44,511 nt of DNA, from IMG/VR virus record IMGVR_UViG_3300023223_001376, positions 1 to 44,511 of that record. One strand, written 5' to 3'. The DNA is from a virus. A program made the position numbers and the translations under genes. How positions within the stretch are numbered: the stretch's first letter is position 1; each line of letters begins with the position of its first letter. The notes below the pieces were generated by a model. It was not told where the DNA came from, ran no database searches, and saw only the letters and a program-made list of their open reading frames with translations. This document shows positions 5,928-14,626 of this stretch, piece by piece.

Positions 5928-6194
5928 ATGGCCGATACGGTAGTTACTTCCTTAACAGAAAGCTTCCTAAAAATATTCGATGCTGTAACAGATTTAGGGA
6001 AAAGCTTCACGATACAAAATAACACCTTAGTTGATATTGTCTTTTTGAAGAAGGACACTGTTCCAGTAGCAGGAGAGAAGGGACTTATCCTTGGAGCGGG
6101 CAAAGCTGGGGCTGTCTTGGATGTCTCTGAGGATGTCTACTTCCGAGCTACAAACTCTAGAGGGGCAATTCTCACTAGCGATGAGAGAACTTAG
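5928..6194 (+). CDS. Small virion-associated protein, function unknown, 88 aa
   Basis: First gene of the rightward arm, ATG 5928 with AAGGAG 8 bases upstream. The 88-residue product has a regular beta-strand pattern (IQNNTLVDIVFLKKDTVPV, EDVYFRATNSRGAIL) of the kind seen in small phage decoration or fibre-accessory proteins. No firm family match. It opens a block of five surface-protein-like genes placed before the terminase genes. Confidence 0.65.
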   Translation: MADTVVTSLTESFLKIFDAVTDLGKSFTIQNNTLVDIVFLKKDTVPVAGEKGLILGAGKAGAVLDVSEDVYFRATNSRGAILTSDERT

Positions 6195-6248
6195 GTTGGT
6201 AGGATTCTTCGAAAATACTATAGGCAATAATCTAGTGAGGGTGCTGGA

Positions 6249-6617
6249 ATGACAATACTAATTCCTGATATAAGTTTGATTGGTGGAGAAAGTGGAGGTG
6301 GGACTGGGGCTTTTCCTGTAGAAAATTTCACCGGTACAGCCAAAAACCTTGTTGTTGCTGATAATCTAACGTTCTTTGTGATGAGTAATGTGGCAACTCA
6401 AACTGTCACCATTCCTGAGAATACTTCTGAGGCTTTTCCGATCAGTGCTGAGATGGTGTTTCTAAGGGAAGATACAGGAATAGTTACCTTTGCTGTTTCC
6501 GGAGCGGCTGTTCTTCAATCAAGGGATGCGTTGGTTACGATCAATGCCCAATATTCTGCGGTCACTCTTAAAAAAATTGATACCGATGAGTGGCGGTTGT
6601 TTGGGGACCTGGCATGA
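6249..6617 (+). CDS. Fibre-type beta protein, tandem paralogue 1, 122 aa
   Basis: A 122-residue beta-rich protein that is clearly paralogous to the next gene: both have GTGAF near the N-terminus, a DNLxFFVM segment, an xYSxxTLKK segment and the ending DEWRLxGDL. The C-terminal TLKKIDTDEWRLFGDL pattern is frequent at the ends of phage fibre and capsid-surface domains. GAGG lies 8 bases before ATG 6249. A role in virion surface binding is inferred. Confidence 0.7.
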   Translation: MTILIPDISLIGGESGGGTGAFPVENFTGTAKNLVVADNLTFFVMSNVATQTVTIPENTSEAFPISAEMVFLREDTGIVTFAVSGAAVLQSRDALVTINAQYSAVTLKKIDTDEWRLFGDLA

Positions 6618-6664
6618 GTAAAAAAGCAAATAATTATAGCACTTTATCCTAGTCTGGAAAAAAT

Positions 6665-7027
6665 ATGCTTATCCAAATAGATGTAGAGGTTGGTGGTGGA
6701 GGCGGTGGTGGAGGAACAGGCGCTTTTACTGTAGAAGTTTTTCTTGGGATAACTCTAGGCCTTAAAGGTGATGATAATTTAAAGTTCTTTGTGATGGATA
6801 ATGCGTCAGAGCAAAACCCCATTGTTTCTAGTATAACTACTTTACCGATTGGTGCTGAGATAGAGTTTATAAAGCAGGGTACTGGACCTACTATTCGCTT
6901 TACCGCTACTCCACCTATGGTTATTCGATCCAGGGGCGGGTTGATAAAGATTGATGCCCGATATTCTACAGCTACACTTAAAAAAGTTGCTGTCGATGAG
7001 TGGAGATTGATAGGGGATTTGGTATGA
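6665..7027 (+). CDS. Fibre-type beta protein, tandem paralogue 2, 120 aa
   Basis: A 120-residue paralogue of the preceding gene, with the same GTGAF, DNLKFFVM, YSTATLKK and DEWRLIGDL landmarks. It differs by a run of glycines at residues 11-17 (GGGGGGG), which looks like a flexible hinge. The ribosome site is weak (GGAA). Its TGA overlaps the next gene's ATG. Confidence 0.7.
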   Translation: MLIQIDVEVGGGGGGGGTGAFTVEVFLGITLGLKGDDNLKFFVMDNASEQNPIVSSITTLPIGAEIEFIKQGTGPTIRFTATPPMVIRSRGGLIKIDARYSTATLKKVAVDEWRLIGDLV

Positions 7028-7776
7028 GTATAGGAATAATCGCCTCGCAGGCCTTTTCGCCTAATAAACTTTCTGGATTGAGGCTTTGGTTGGATGCGTC
7101 AGACCTGGGTACGATTATAGAATCTGGCGGGGATGTGAGCCAATGGAACGATAAAAGTAGTGATAATAACGATGTCACACAGGCCACGGGTAGCAAGCAG
7201 CCTAAAACAGGGGTGGATACCATTAATGGCGTAAATGCCATAACCTTTGACGGGGTAGATGATTTTTTACAACGTATAACCTTCACAGGAGGAGCAATAA
7301 CCCGGCCCGACACAATTTCTATCGTCTGGGAACTTATTGCTTTACCGACTATACTTGACGGAAAGATCGTAGATGGGGGTGCGACCGGAAGTAATCGGCA
7401 GGTTATTGAAATGGATGAGGCTACTGATAAATGGCAGATGTTTGCAGGAAGTTTTGCCTTGGGGAGTGTTATACCCATTGATACACCTTTCATCACTTCA
7501 TCACTGTTTGATGGGGCTTCTTCTGAAGGACATATTAATGGTGTACTAGATATTAGTGTAACTACTGGTACTAACAATTTAAATGGTATTACGATTGGAG
7601 GAAGGTTTAATGGAGTAGGGCTTTTAAATGTAAAAATAGGTGAACTAATTATACATGATCGGGCTTTTTCTACTGCTGAAAGGTTAGAAATGCAAAATTA
7701 TTTGGTTAATAAATGGAGAGTAAATCTTTCTTTCCCGCTTGATTTTAGTGAGGATTTTTCAGAGGATTTTAGTTGA
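7024..7776 (+). CDS. LamG/ConA-like lectin-fold surface protein, 250 aa
   Basis: The start is set at ATG 7024, inside the ATGA overlap with the previous stop and preceded by AGGGGAT. The sequence has concanavalin/LamG-fold features: LSGLRLWLDASD at the start, SQWNDKSSDNN, a NAITFDGVDDFL segment, INGVLDIS and IGELIIHDRAFSTAERLEMQNYL near the end, the usual order in this fold. The C-terminus carries short acidic repeats (DFSEDFSEDFS). Known relatives occur in phage tail and surface proteins that bind carbohydrate. Probably a receptor- or matrix-binding virion protein. Confidence 0.8.
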   Translation: MSIGIIASQAFSPNKLSGLRLWLDASDLGTIIESGGDVSQWNDKSSDNNDVTQATGSKQPKTGVDTINGVNAITFDGVDDFLQRITFTGGAITRPDTISIVWELIALPTILDGKIVDGGATGSNRQVIEMDEATDKWQMFAGSFALGSVIPIDTPFITSSLFDGASSEGHINGVLDISVTTGTNNLNGITIGGRFNGVGLLNVKIGELIIHDRAFSTAERLEMQNYLVNKWRVNLSFPLDFSEDFSEDFS

Positions 7777-7816
7777 TGTGGGATTTTAAATTTAACAAGC
7801 TTACAGGTAAATAATT

Positions 7817-8857
7817 ATGGCAGATACCGAGAGAACCAAAGCACAGCTTTTAACTATATATGCAGATGGGCAACTTCCAGGGTCTATTGATCCTCAGGAT
7901 ATGCGTGATTATGTCGTAACTACGGAAGCAAATACCCGGATTTCCACCGGTTTGATTGACGGAGGAGAGGTAACTATCAATGTGGATGATACTAAATTTG
8001 ATATTGCGGCTGGATCGGGGATTTACGTAGATAATTTTACCGATCCACTCAATCCTGTTAGGATACCGGTTTCATGGAGTGCGTTCACTGCCGTGACTGT
8101 TACTGCTATTGGCTCACAGCAAGGAACGGAGATGGGTCTTGATTTGTCTTCGGGTACTGCCGTAATAGTCCAGCAAGCGGCCCGGTTTTCCGTAGCACAA
8201 ACGAGAGTGATTGTCTCGTTGGGTTTTTTAATTCATCCGACTGGGATTATATTGAGTGTTTTCTCGGAATATAGTTTTGTTTTGGATGTACAAAAAACTC
8301 TTAGGGATTTGTCTCGTTTTATCAGGATCATCAATGTTTCCGGCAACGGCTTTGGCCCTAATGGGGCGAATCTACAAATAGACAAAACAGTCGGAGAATC
8401 TTTTATTCCAGGTATCAATTATCTTGTTAGCAAACAAGCACCCAATAACATGACCGATCCATTGTTGACGGCACCTAGTTGGTTTTATCTGTTTCAGGAT
8501 GGAATGGGTGGTTTTGATTTTCTCCCAGGTATAACTTCAATTGATCCAACTAAATATGACGATGGATCGGGAACTCTCGCCGGGGTAGGAAATAATGAGT
8601 TCACCATACAACGCATCTGGTTTTTCACAGTACAGAATGGCGTTGTTATTCAATTCGGGCAAACACTTTTTTCAACTTTCGATGATGCTGTCGCGGCTAT
8701 TAATACCGAAACGGTTGTCTTTGGACCTAATTTGGAGGATGGGTTCCGTTGCTGGCTAATAACAAAAGGAAATACAACTGATTTAGAGGCTGATGTGGCT
8801 GCAGGGAACGCTATATTTATCAATGCTGGTAGATTTGGGGATGTTTTTAGGATGTAA
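7817..8857 (+). CDS. Tail fibre or baseplate-like protein, 346 aa
   Basis: The N-terminal segment (residues 8-30, KAQLLTIYADGQLPGSIDPQ and MRDYVV) is a recurrent phage module found at the start of fibre-type proteins. The remaining 300 residues are beta-rich without enzymatic motifs. Codon use (more CGG, GCG, fewer AGG) differs from the capsid genes further on, suggesting exchange by recombination. It completes the five-gene surface block ahead of the terminase. Confidence 0.7.
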   Translation: MADTERTKAQLLTIYADGQLPGSIDPQDMRDYVVTTEANTRISTGLIDGGEVTINVDDTKFDIAAGSGIYVDNFTDPLNPVRIPVSWSAFTAVTVTAIGSQQGTEMGLDLSSGTAVIVQQAARFSVAQTRVIVSLGFLIHPTGIILSVFSEYSFVLDVQKTLRDLSRFIRIINVSGNGFGPNGANLQIDKTVGESFIPGINYLVSKQAPNNMTDPLLTAPSWFYLFQDGMGGFDFLPGITSIDPTKYDDGSGTLAGVGNNEFTIQRIWFFTVQNGVVIQFGQTLFSTFDDAVAAINTETVVFGPNLEDGFRCWLITKGNTTDLEADVAAGNAIFINAGRFGDVFRM

Positions 8858-8943
8858 GTGCATAGAATTTTATTGACCTTTGTTAGATGAAGTAAAGAAT
8901 AAGAAGTAGTATAACTCAGACAGAAAGTTTAGAGGGTAGGATT

Positions 8944-9450
8944 ATGACTCAAGTTGACCATGATAAAGATGAAGGAGCTAACGTAGAAACTAGAGTGCTA
9001 CTCTCTGAGAAAGAAATAGAAGAGAAGCGTCAATCGAAGCATTATGAGATGATCTATACTTATGTTAGAACAGGGTTAAGTAACAGAGAATTGGGGAACA
9101 TGTATGATATCTCAGAAGCTCATATACAACATATCAAAAGGACTTCTCTTTGGAAGAATGAAGAGGAACTTTTAAGAGCTTCTATGAGGAGAGATAATCA
9201 AGTTAGAATTGATCTCCTTGTTCCTATTGCTATTGATACCATCCAAGATGTTATGGAAGATGAGAGTAATTCTTCTACGGCTAGGGTAAACGCTGCTGGC
9301 AAAGCTCTAGAGATCGCAGAGTATGGTAGGGCTAAACCTGAGGGAGGAGTGGGAGGAAGGAATGTTACTCTTAACTTGACAAGGCCAGGATGGGATAAGG
9401 GAGGAGAGGGAAAGGGAGATACTATTAATATTCAGGTCAACGTAGATTGA
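8944..9450 (+). CDS. terS: Terminase small subunit
   Basis: A 168-residue DNA-recognition subunit of the packaging motor. Residues about 46-70 (GLSNRELGNMYDISEAHIQH) form a helix-turn-helix, followed by a helical central part with a repeated AIDTIQDVMED / ARVNAAGKALEIAEYG pattern as in TerS oligomerisation domains, and a Gly-rich tail that may contact TerL. AGGG precedes ATG 8944. Position just before the large subunit supports the call. Confidence 0.8.
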   Translation: MTQVDHDKDEGANVETRVLLSEKEIEEKRQSKHYEMIYTYVRTGLSNRELGNMYDISEAHIQHIKRTSLWKNEEELLRASMRRDNQVRIDLLVPIAIDTIQDVMEDESNSSTARVNAAGKALEIAEYGRAKPEGGVGGRNVTLNLTRPGWDKGGEGKGDTINIQVNVD

Positions 9451-9454
9451 TGAT

Positions 9455-9491
9455 CCAGACGGGGCACGAAGTGCCATCGTTGAGTCTGAGT
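9455..9491 (+). promoter_or_regulatory. Hairpin after the small terminase gene
   Basis: GGCAC (9463-9467) pairs with GTGCC (9471-9475) around GAA, with an outer CAGAC/GTCTG pair. No T-run follows, so it is more likely an RNA processing or stability element than a terminator. Confidence 0.45.
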
Positions 9492-9534
9492 AATTCTTAT
9501 TAAAAAAAGGAAACCAGAAAAAGGAGACAAGATT

Positions 9535-9729
9535 ATGTCACAGGATTTAGGTTCTAAAAGAGGGATGGATACTGGTAGAAATTTGGGATCAATGGCACCC
9601 ATGGGCATAAGTGAGAGGTCGAATAATCCTGAGAAGGGAAACACCCCTGGTCCACTCCAGAGTGTAGGTGAACAGAATAAGATGGCTGGAAAGGCTGGAG
9701 GAGTAGGTAAAGATAAGAGGATGAGCTAA
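9535..9729 (+). CDS. Small Gly/Met-rich hypothetical protein, 64 aa
   Basis: A 64-residue basic, low-complexity protein (many Gly, Met, Asn, Lys) with a strong site, AAAAAGGAGA, before ATG 9535. It is probably disordered. It lies between the two terminase genes, where small unknown genes are common in podoviruses. No function can be assigned. Confidence 0.65.
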   Translation: MSQDLGSKRGMDTGRNLGSMAPMGISERSNNPEKGNTPGPLQSVGEQNKMAGKAGGVGKDKRMS

Positions 9730-9856
9730 TGCCACTAACGCGTACCCCCAGGAGTAGGTCGCACACGAAAAACTAATAAAATCAATAGTTTAAATAAAAA
9801 AAGGGGCGATTTGGTCGCCACCTATATGCAGGGGGAGTGGAAAACAAAGGTAAAAA

Positions 9857-10114
9857 ATGGAGGAAATGAGCATGGATAATATTAGAAGGGTGGATGCGTT
9901 TGGCAACACAGAAGGGCATCCTAGTAATAAAGTTTATAGTGGGGATATGGTAGATGAGAGAGAGGCTCCTGAGGGATGTACTCCTTATGAGGATGCTTGT
10001 CGTGTTCCTGTGTATGGGTCTTCTACAGGAGAGGTGGAAGAGGTAACAGAGAAGAGGGTTAAGCATAACTTTATTAAGAAGGCGGGAAACTTTGGAAGCG
10101 ACTGTCACAGATAA
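9857..10114 (+). CDS. Hypothetical protein between terminase genes, 85 aa
   Basis: An 85-residue protein. Two starts are possible: ATG 9857 (AAAGG upstream) and ATG 9872, which has GGAGG 8 bases upstream and may be preferred. The C-terminal part is basic (EKRVKHNFIKKAGNFG). Its end overlaps the large terminase start by 23 bases, so the two are translationally linked. No family recognised. Confidence 0.65.
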   Translation: MEEMSMDNIRRVDAFGNTEGHPSNKVYSGDMVDEREAPEGCTPYEDACRVPVYGSSTGEVEEVTEKRVKHNFIKKAGNFGSDCHR

Positions 10115-11612
10115 TGTGCCTGAGGTGGATGGAATATCTCTAAGCTCAATTATCCCTCCTTCTCCCATTGATACTCTCTATGGGAAGAAGGGACCTACAG
10201 ATAAGCAGATTATCTTTAGAGATGCTCCTGAGAAGTATAAGCTTTTTGGAGGGGGATTGGGAGGAGGTAAGAGTTGGGCTTTGTGTGCTGAGGCTCTCAG
10301 GTTTACGCTGATGTATCCGGGGAATTACGGATTTATCTGTAGAAGTGAGGCATCTGCTTTTAAGAAATCTACGCTCAAGCACCTCCTCTCAAATATTGCC
10401 TATCTTGAGAAGCTTTCAAAGGAGCAGGGTGGGCCTAAGCTATTGGTGAAGCATCATATTCAAGATATGGTGTTGACCTTCTTTAACGGTTCCGTAATCC
10501 TTTATGGGGGACTCGGTACTACTGTAGAGGATCAGGAGAAGATTAAGAGTACGGAATTTGGATGGTTTGCTGTAGATGAGGCTGCTGACCTTAACGCTGA
10601 GATTGCAAGGATGTTGAAAGGTAGGTTGAGGCTGGTTCTACCCGATGGGACGAGGCCACGATACTTTGGACTCTTTGCTTCTAATCCCGCACCTGGATGG
10701 TTAAAGGATGATTTTGTAACTCCACAGATAGAAGGGTATGCTAAGGAAGATCATCTTTTCGTACCGAGTCTTGTTAAGGATAATCCCTACCTGCCTCCGG
10801 GTTACTTGGAGGAGTTGATAAGGGACAATCCTAAGAGTTGGGTTAAGAGATTTGTTAATGGAAGTTGGGATGCTGTAGAAGGGCAGATATGGCCTGAGTT
10901 TGATAGGAATGTCCATGTATATCCTAATGAGAACTCAGATGCAGTTATTGACCCACCTCCTCTTGGTGGAATGCTTAAAAGTATTGGGGGCTTGGATCAT
11001 GGTAGAGTCAATCCCACTTGCTTTCTAGGAGCTTATGTAGACGGAGATGATAATATCTTCATCTATGATGAGTATTACTCAAAGGGTATCATAAGTGACC
11101 ATTGTGCCGGGATTCATGCTACCTTTGATATAGATAATTTTGAGTACATAGATGCTGATCCCAGCGTAGGAGCTAGAAATCAAGATAAGAATGGGGAGTT
11201 GTGGAGTAATGAGGATGAGTATAGAGAGTATGGATTAAACCTCAGTATGGGAAATAATCAGGTAGAGGTTGGGATTAATAGGGTTGCGGAGTATCTGAGG
11301 GTAAGGAAGGATCATATAAACCCTATTACGGGAGATAAAGGTGGTCCTCGTGTCTACATATCGAAGAGATGCGTCAATTTGATAAGGGAGATAGGTGAGT
11401 ATATTTGGGAAAAGAGCGCTGATACTAAGAATGATCCCAAAGAGAAGCCTAGGAAGAAGAACGATCATGCGTGTGACTCTTGGAGGTATCTCATTATGAG
11501 TAGACCAAGTCCTTTTGCAGTTGAGCTGATAACAGAAGCAAAGCTAGGCACTTTTGACTATTATTATGAGAGGTTAAGGGTTAAGAGAGAGAGGAATACT
11601 CAACTAATCTAG
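10092..11612 (+). CDS. terL: Terminase large subunit (ATPase/nuclease)
   Basis: The DNA-packaging motor, 506 residues. The ATPase domain has Walker A GGLGGGKS at residues 54-61 and Walker B-type FAVDEAAD with D162-E163. The nuclease domain (RNase H-like) shows D302 (GGLDHGR), YDE at 325-327 and a late Asp in HACDSW (D462), the expected acidic set. The start is TTG 10092 with AGAAGG 9 bases upstream; GTG 10116 is a possible alternative. It overlaps the preceding small gene. Confidence 0.92.
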   Translation: MEATVTDNVPEVDGISLSSIIPPSPIDTLYGKKGPTDKQIIFRDAPEKYKLFGGGLGGGKSWALCAEALRFTLMYPGNYGFICRSEASAFKKSTLKHLLSNIAYLEKLSKEQGGPKLLVKHHIQDMVLTFFNGSVILYGGLGTTVEDQEKIKSTEFGWFAVDEAADLNAEIARMLKGRLRLVLPDGTRPRYFGLFASNPAPGWLKDDFVTPQIEGYAKEDHLFVPSLVKDNPYLPPGYLEELIRDNPKSWVKRFVNGSWDAVEGQIWPEFDRNVHVYPNENSDAVIDPPPLGGMLKSIGGLDHGRVNPTCFLGAYVDGDDNIFIYDEYYSKGIISDHCAGIHATFDIDNFEYIDADPSVGARNQDKNGELWSNEDEYREYGLNLSMGNNQVEVGINRVAEYLRVRKDHINPITGDKGGPRVYISKRCVNLIREIGEYIWEKSADTKNDPKEKPRKKNDHACDSWRYLIMSRPSPFAVELITEAKLGTFDYYYERLRVKRERNTQLI

Positions 11613-11640
11613 CATTTGTTGAAAAATCAACTCATTCGAT

Positions 11641-11669
11641 CCTTTTAACCATAAGGCTAATTTAAAAGG
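11641..11669 (+). promoter_or_regulatory. Hairpin that covers the methyltransferase ribosome-binding site
   Basis: CCTTTTAA (11641-11648) pairs with TTAAAAGG (11662-11669). The right arm contains AAAAGG, the only Shine-Dalgarno-like sequence before ATG 11678, so the hairpin could restrain translation of the methyltransferase. Confidence 0.5.
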
Positions 11670-11677
11670 CTTGGTTA

Positions 11678-12613
11678 ATGCGTAAATTCATTGACTTGTT
11701 TTGCGGTATTGGAGGTTTCCATATTGCATTGCAAAAGCAGGGTATGGATTGTGTTTTTTCCAGCGACATAGACGAAAAAGCACGTACCGCATACTATCAA
11801 AATTTTGGGGATAAACCAGAAGGGGATATAACTAAAATCCCGGAGCGAGATATCCCTGCTCATGATATCTTATGTGCTGGGTTTCCGTGTCAATCTTTTA
11901 GTATTTCAGGAAAAAAACTAGGGGTTAACGATACTAGGGGTCGGCTATTCTATGAAATAGTCCGAATTGCAGAGTACCACCAGCCTAGCATTTTGCTTTT
12001 GGAAAATGTAAAAAATATTGTGTCTGTTGACGGTGGAAAAACTCTCAAGATAATTGAAAAAAAGTTGGATGAGGCCGGTTATGAAATGAATCTCTCTACA
12101 CTCAATGCTTCTAATTTTGGGATTCCTCAAAAAAGGGAACGGACTTATTTTGTGTGTCTGCGAAAAGATATCTCTAACTTAAGCTACCGTCCTCCGAAGG
12201 GAAATTTTAAACACATCTATTTGGAAAACATTCTTGAGAAGCAGATAGACAATAAGTTGTATATAAATAGAAAGGATATTTTCTTTAAAGAAAATCCAAT
12301 CTTAGGGTATCACTTAAAACCAGTGAGAGTTGGAATAGTGAATAAGGGAGGCCAGGGGGAGCGCATATACAGTACGAAAGGTCATGCCATTACATTGTCC
12401 GCCTATGGTGGTGGGGTTGGGGCAAGAACAGGTCTATATCAAACAGAAAAAGGTATTCGTAGATTATCAATCGTTGAGTGTAAACGGGTAATGGGATTCA
12501 GCGATAACCACTATGTTAGTAATGGTATGAGGGGTTACCAAGAATTGGGAAATGCTGTCATTCCAAAGATGATTGAAAGTGTTTACCATTCAATCAGGGA
12601 AAGGAAGGCATAG
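11678..12613 (+). CDS. C5-cytosine DNA methyltransferase
   Basis: An S-adenosylmethionine-dependent DNA (cytosine-5) methyltransferase, 311 residues, the size of small HaeIII/HhaI-type enzymes. Motif I is DLFCGIGGF (6-14), motif IV FPCQSF (69-74, catalytic C71), motif VI ENV (109-111), motif VIII is in PQKRERTYFV, and motif X is GNAVIP (from G291). No partner restriction enzyme is visible, so it probably protects phage DNA. Arginine codons include more CGG/CGT/CGA than its neighbours, and it interrupts the usual terL-portal adjacency, so it looks acquired. Confidence 0.93.
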   Translation: MRKFIDLFCGIGGFHIALQKQGMDCVFSSDIDEKARTAYYQNFGDKPEGDITKIPERDIPAHDILCAGFPCQSFSISGKKLGVNDTRGRLFYEIVRIAEYHQPSILLLENVKNIVSVDGGKTLKIIEKKLDEAGYEMNLSTLNASNFGIPQKRERTYFVCLRKDISNLSYRPPKGNFKHIYLENILEKQIDNKLYINRKDIFFKENPILGYHLKPVRVGIVNKGGQGERIYSTKGHAITLSAYGGGVGARTGLYQTEKGIRRLSIVECKRVMGFSDNHYVSNGMRGYQELGNAVIPKMIESVYHSIRERKA

Positions 12614-12620
12614 GTAAAAA

Positions 12621-14624
12621 ATGGCTAGAAGAAATCGAAGGAATAGAGAGAGTGGATTTAACAAAGGGACTAATGTGACCCCGCTCTATGAGGAATGGAG
12701 TAGTAAGATTAAGGATAGGCAGACTTTCTTTGATAAGAAGAAGGGAGTAGAACTTAAGAGTTATAGGAATGCCTATGAGGGTAGAGATACAGATATCAAT
12801 GTTGATAACATTAGTAGGGGGAATGTTAGGAATAATATGGTTTATCTGGTAGTCTCGGTTCTTGCTCCTGCAATAGGCTTCTCTCGTCCTAAAATATTTG
12901 TTTCTGGCAGCAAGAGTGTTGTAGTGATACAAGGGGAGGAGATACCTACTTCGGTTGGAGCTGCCCGACTCCAAGCTCTCCTTAACTTCATGTTTAAGAA
13001 ACTTGACTTAGAGGTTGAGTTTAAGAAGAGTGTTACAGAGAGTCTAATTGGACATGAAGGGACGTTCTTCACTGGGTTTGATATGGAGACTTTTGAAGAG
13101 TTCGATGAGGATGGAGAGAAGTTTGATATTATTACTAGTGAGAACCTTGTGTGCAAGAGAATTGATCCTGCCTTTGTCTTGAAGGATGCTATGTCTACTG
13201 ATCCAGATGCTAAGGATGCTCGGTGGATTGCTATTAGGTGGGAGAGGATGCTGGATGAGGTCAAGGATGATACAAGCCTTAAGAATACTGCCTCACTACA
13301 ACCTAATGGGATAATGAGCTTTGATAAGAACTTACAGGAGAGCGTGTTTGTTGCATCAAGTAGACCGAGTGAGGATAGGGATAGATGGAAGGATATGGTT
13401 AGAGGGTATAATGTCTATGATAAGAAGAACGGCAAGTTCTTTATTATAGTCCCTGAGCATGATAAGTTTTTAAGAGAGAAGGATGAATGGCCTCTAGATT
13501 ATAAGCATGGGAATGGGTTTCCTGTAGACTTCTTATGGTACAACTTTAATCCTAATAAGAGTTATGCAATGGCTGATACTGGGATGTATCTTAATAAGCA
13601 AGATGCTATTAACACTCTGGAGGAGAATCAATTAGAGCATGCTAGGAAGCAAGCTATGGTTAAACTTGTAATGAATAGCAAGAAGAAGTTCTCTAAGGAA
13701 GCTATGATAGAGTGGTTGCAGGGGCCTCAGTTTTCGATTCTCACTGTAGATGGGAATGCTAGCAATGCTGTTGCGGTAGTTCAAGGTGGACCTGGGGGGA
13801 ATGAGTTAGCTCAGACTAAGGAGGCTTTTAAGGGAGAGATTCTCCAGATGCTTGGGATTGATCCTAGGATGCTTGGAGATGCTGCGAGGTTAACTCAACA
13901 AGGGAGTCAGAGAGTTCCTATTACAACTCCTGCAAAGCATGAGGATAGGAAGCGAAGTGTAGAGAGATTTATGACTAATGTTATGGGGAAGTTGGCAGGA
14001 GTGGCACAGCAGGTTTCAAATGAGACAGAGATACCCTTAGATGATGGAAGTTTTGCTGATGTTGTTAAAACTAGTCCAGGGATTCTTGCTACTCAGCAGG
14101 GAGGACCACAGGTAGTAGGTGGTGAGGAAGCTCAACCTACTCCAATTCCCTTCATCAAGATTGATGAGGAGTTATTGAAGGGTGAGTTCATGTTTAAGGT
14201 ACAGATTGGCTCGACAGGTGGGACAGATGAGAAGCTGCAAGAGGAGAGAATGGCTAGTCTTGCTAATATTGTTAAGGACAATCCTAATATAGATCAAACT
14301 GAGTTTATTAAGCTACTATTAGAGAGGTTAGGATTGAATGAGTTTTCAGTTAGATTGTTCAAAGACCCACAACAGGTACAAGAGGAGCAGGAGAAGAATT
14401 TCCAACAGCGGCTTGAGCTTGCTTTAGCTGAACCTAGACTCAAGACAGATACCGATCTCAAGAAAACTGAGATGAAGACTGAAAGTGCTGAGACAGTAGC
14501 AGAGATTGGTGCTGCTGGTAAAGAGTTTGAGTCGGTTAGGAAGGATGATAGGAAGAAGGAAGCGATTGATAATGAGACTCTCAAAATTCTATCTGGTAAC
14601 AACAACAATGAGAGAGGAGAATAG
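12621..14624 (+). CDS. Portal protein
   Basis: A 667-residue protein located between the packaging genes and scaffold/capsid, where the portal is expected. It has a basic N-terminus, segments such as KDRQTFFDKKKGVELKSYRNAYEG, a long central domain with NNMVYLVVSVLAPAIGFSRPKI, and a helical C-terminal third that is Gln/Glu-rich, as in podoviral portals where the barrel lies. Length is within the range of P22/T7-type portals. The family assignment rests on length, composition and position. Confidence 0.82.
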   Translation: MARRNRRNRESGFNKGTNVTPLYEEWSSKIKDRQTFFDKKKGVELKSYRNAYEGRDTDINVDNISRGNVRNNMVYLVVSVLAPAIGFSRPKIFVSGSKSVVVIQGEEIPTSVGAARLQALLNFMFKKLDLEVEFKKSVTESLIGHEGTFFTGFDMETFEEFDEDGEKFDIITSENLVCKRIDPAFVLKDAMSTDPDAKDARWIAIRWERMLDEVKDDTSLKNTASLQPNGIMSFDKNLQESVFVASSRPSEDRDRWKDMVRGYNVYDKKNGKFFIIVPEHDKFLREKDEWPLDYKHGNGFPVDFLWYNFNPNKSYAMADTGMYLNKQDAINTLEENQLEHARKQAMVKLVMNSKKKFSKEAMIEWLQGPQFSILTVDGNASNAVAVVQGGPGGNELAQTKEAFKGEILQMLGIDPRMLGDAARLTQQGSQRVPITTPAKHEDRKRSVERFMTNVMGKLAGVAQQVSNETEIPLDDGSFADVVKTSPGILATQQGGPQVVGGEEAQPTPIPFIKIDEELLKGEFMFKVQIGSTGGTDEKLQEERMASLANIVKDNPNIDQTEFIKLLLERLGLNEFSVRLFKDPQQVQEEQEKNFQQRLELALAEPRLKTDTDLKKTEMKTESAETVAEIGAAGKEFESVRKDDRKKEAIDNETLKILSGNNNNERGE

Positions 14625-14626
14625 GA

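Noticed and set aside
7000-7023. Upstream start for the LamG-like gene
   Set aside because: The earlier start would overlap the previous gene by 28 bases without a ribosome site; ATG 7024 has AGGGGAT and an ATGA overlap.
8872-8903. TTGACC promoter before the small terminase gene
   Set aside because: Only the -35 is good; no acceptable -10 lies at the correct distance.
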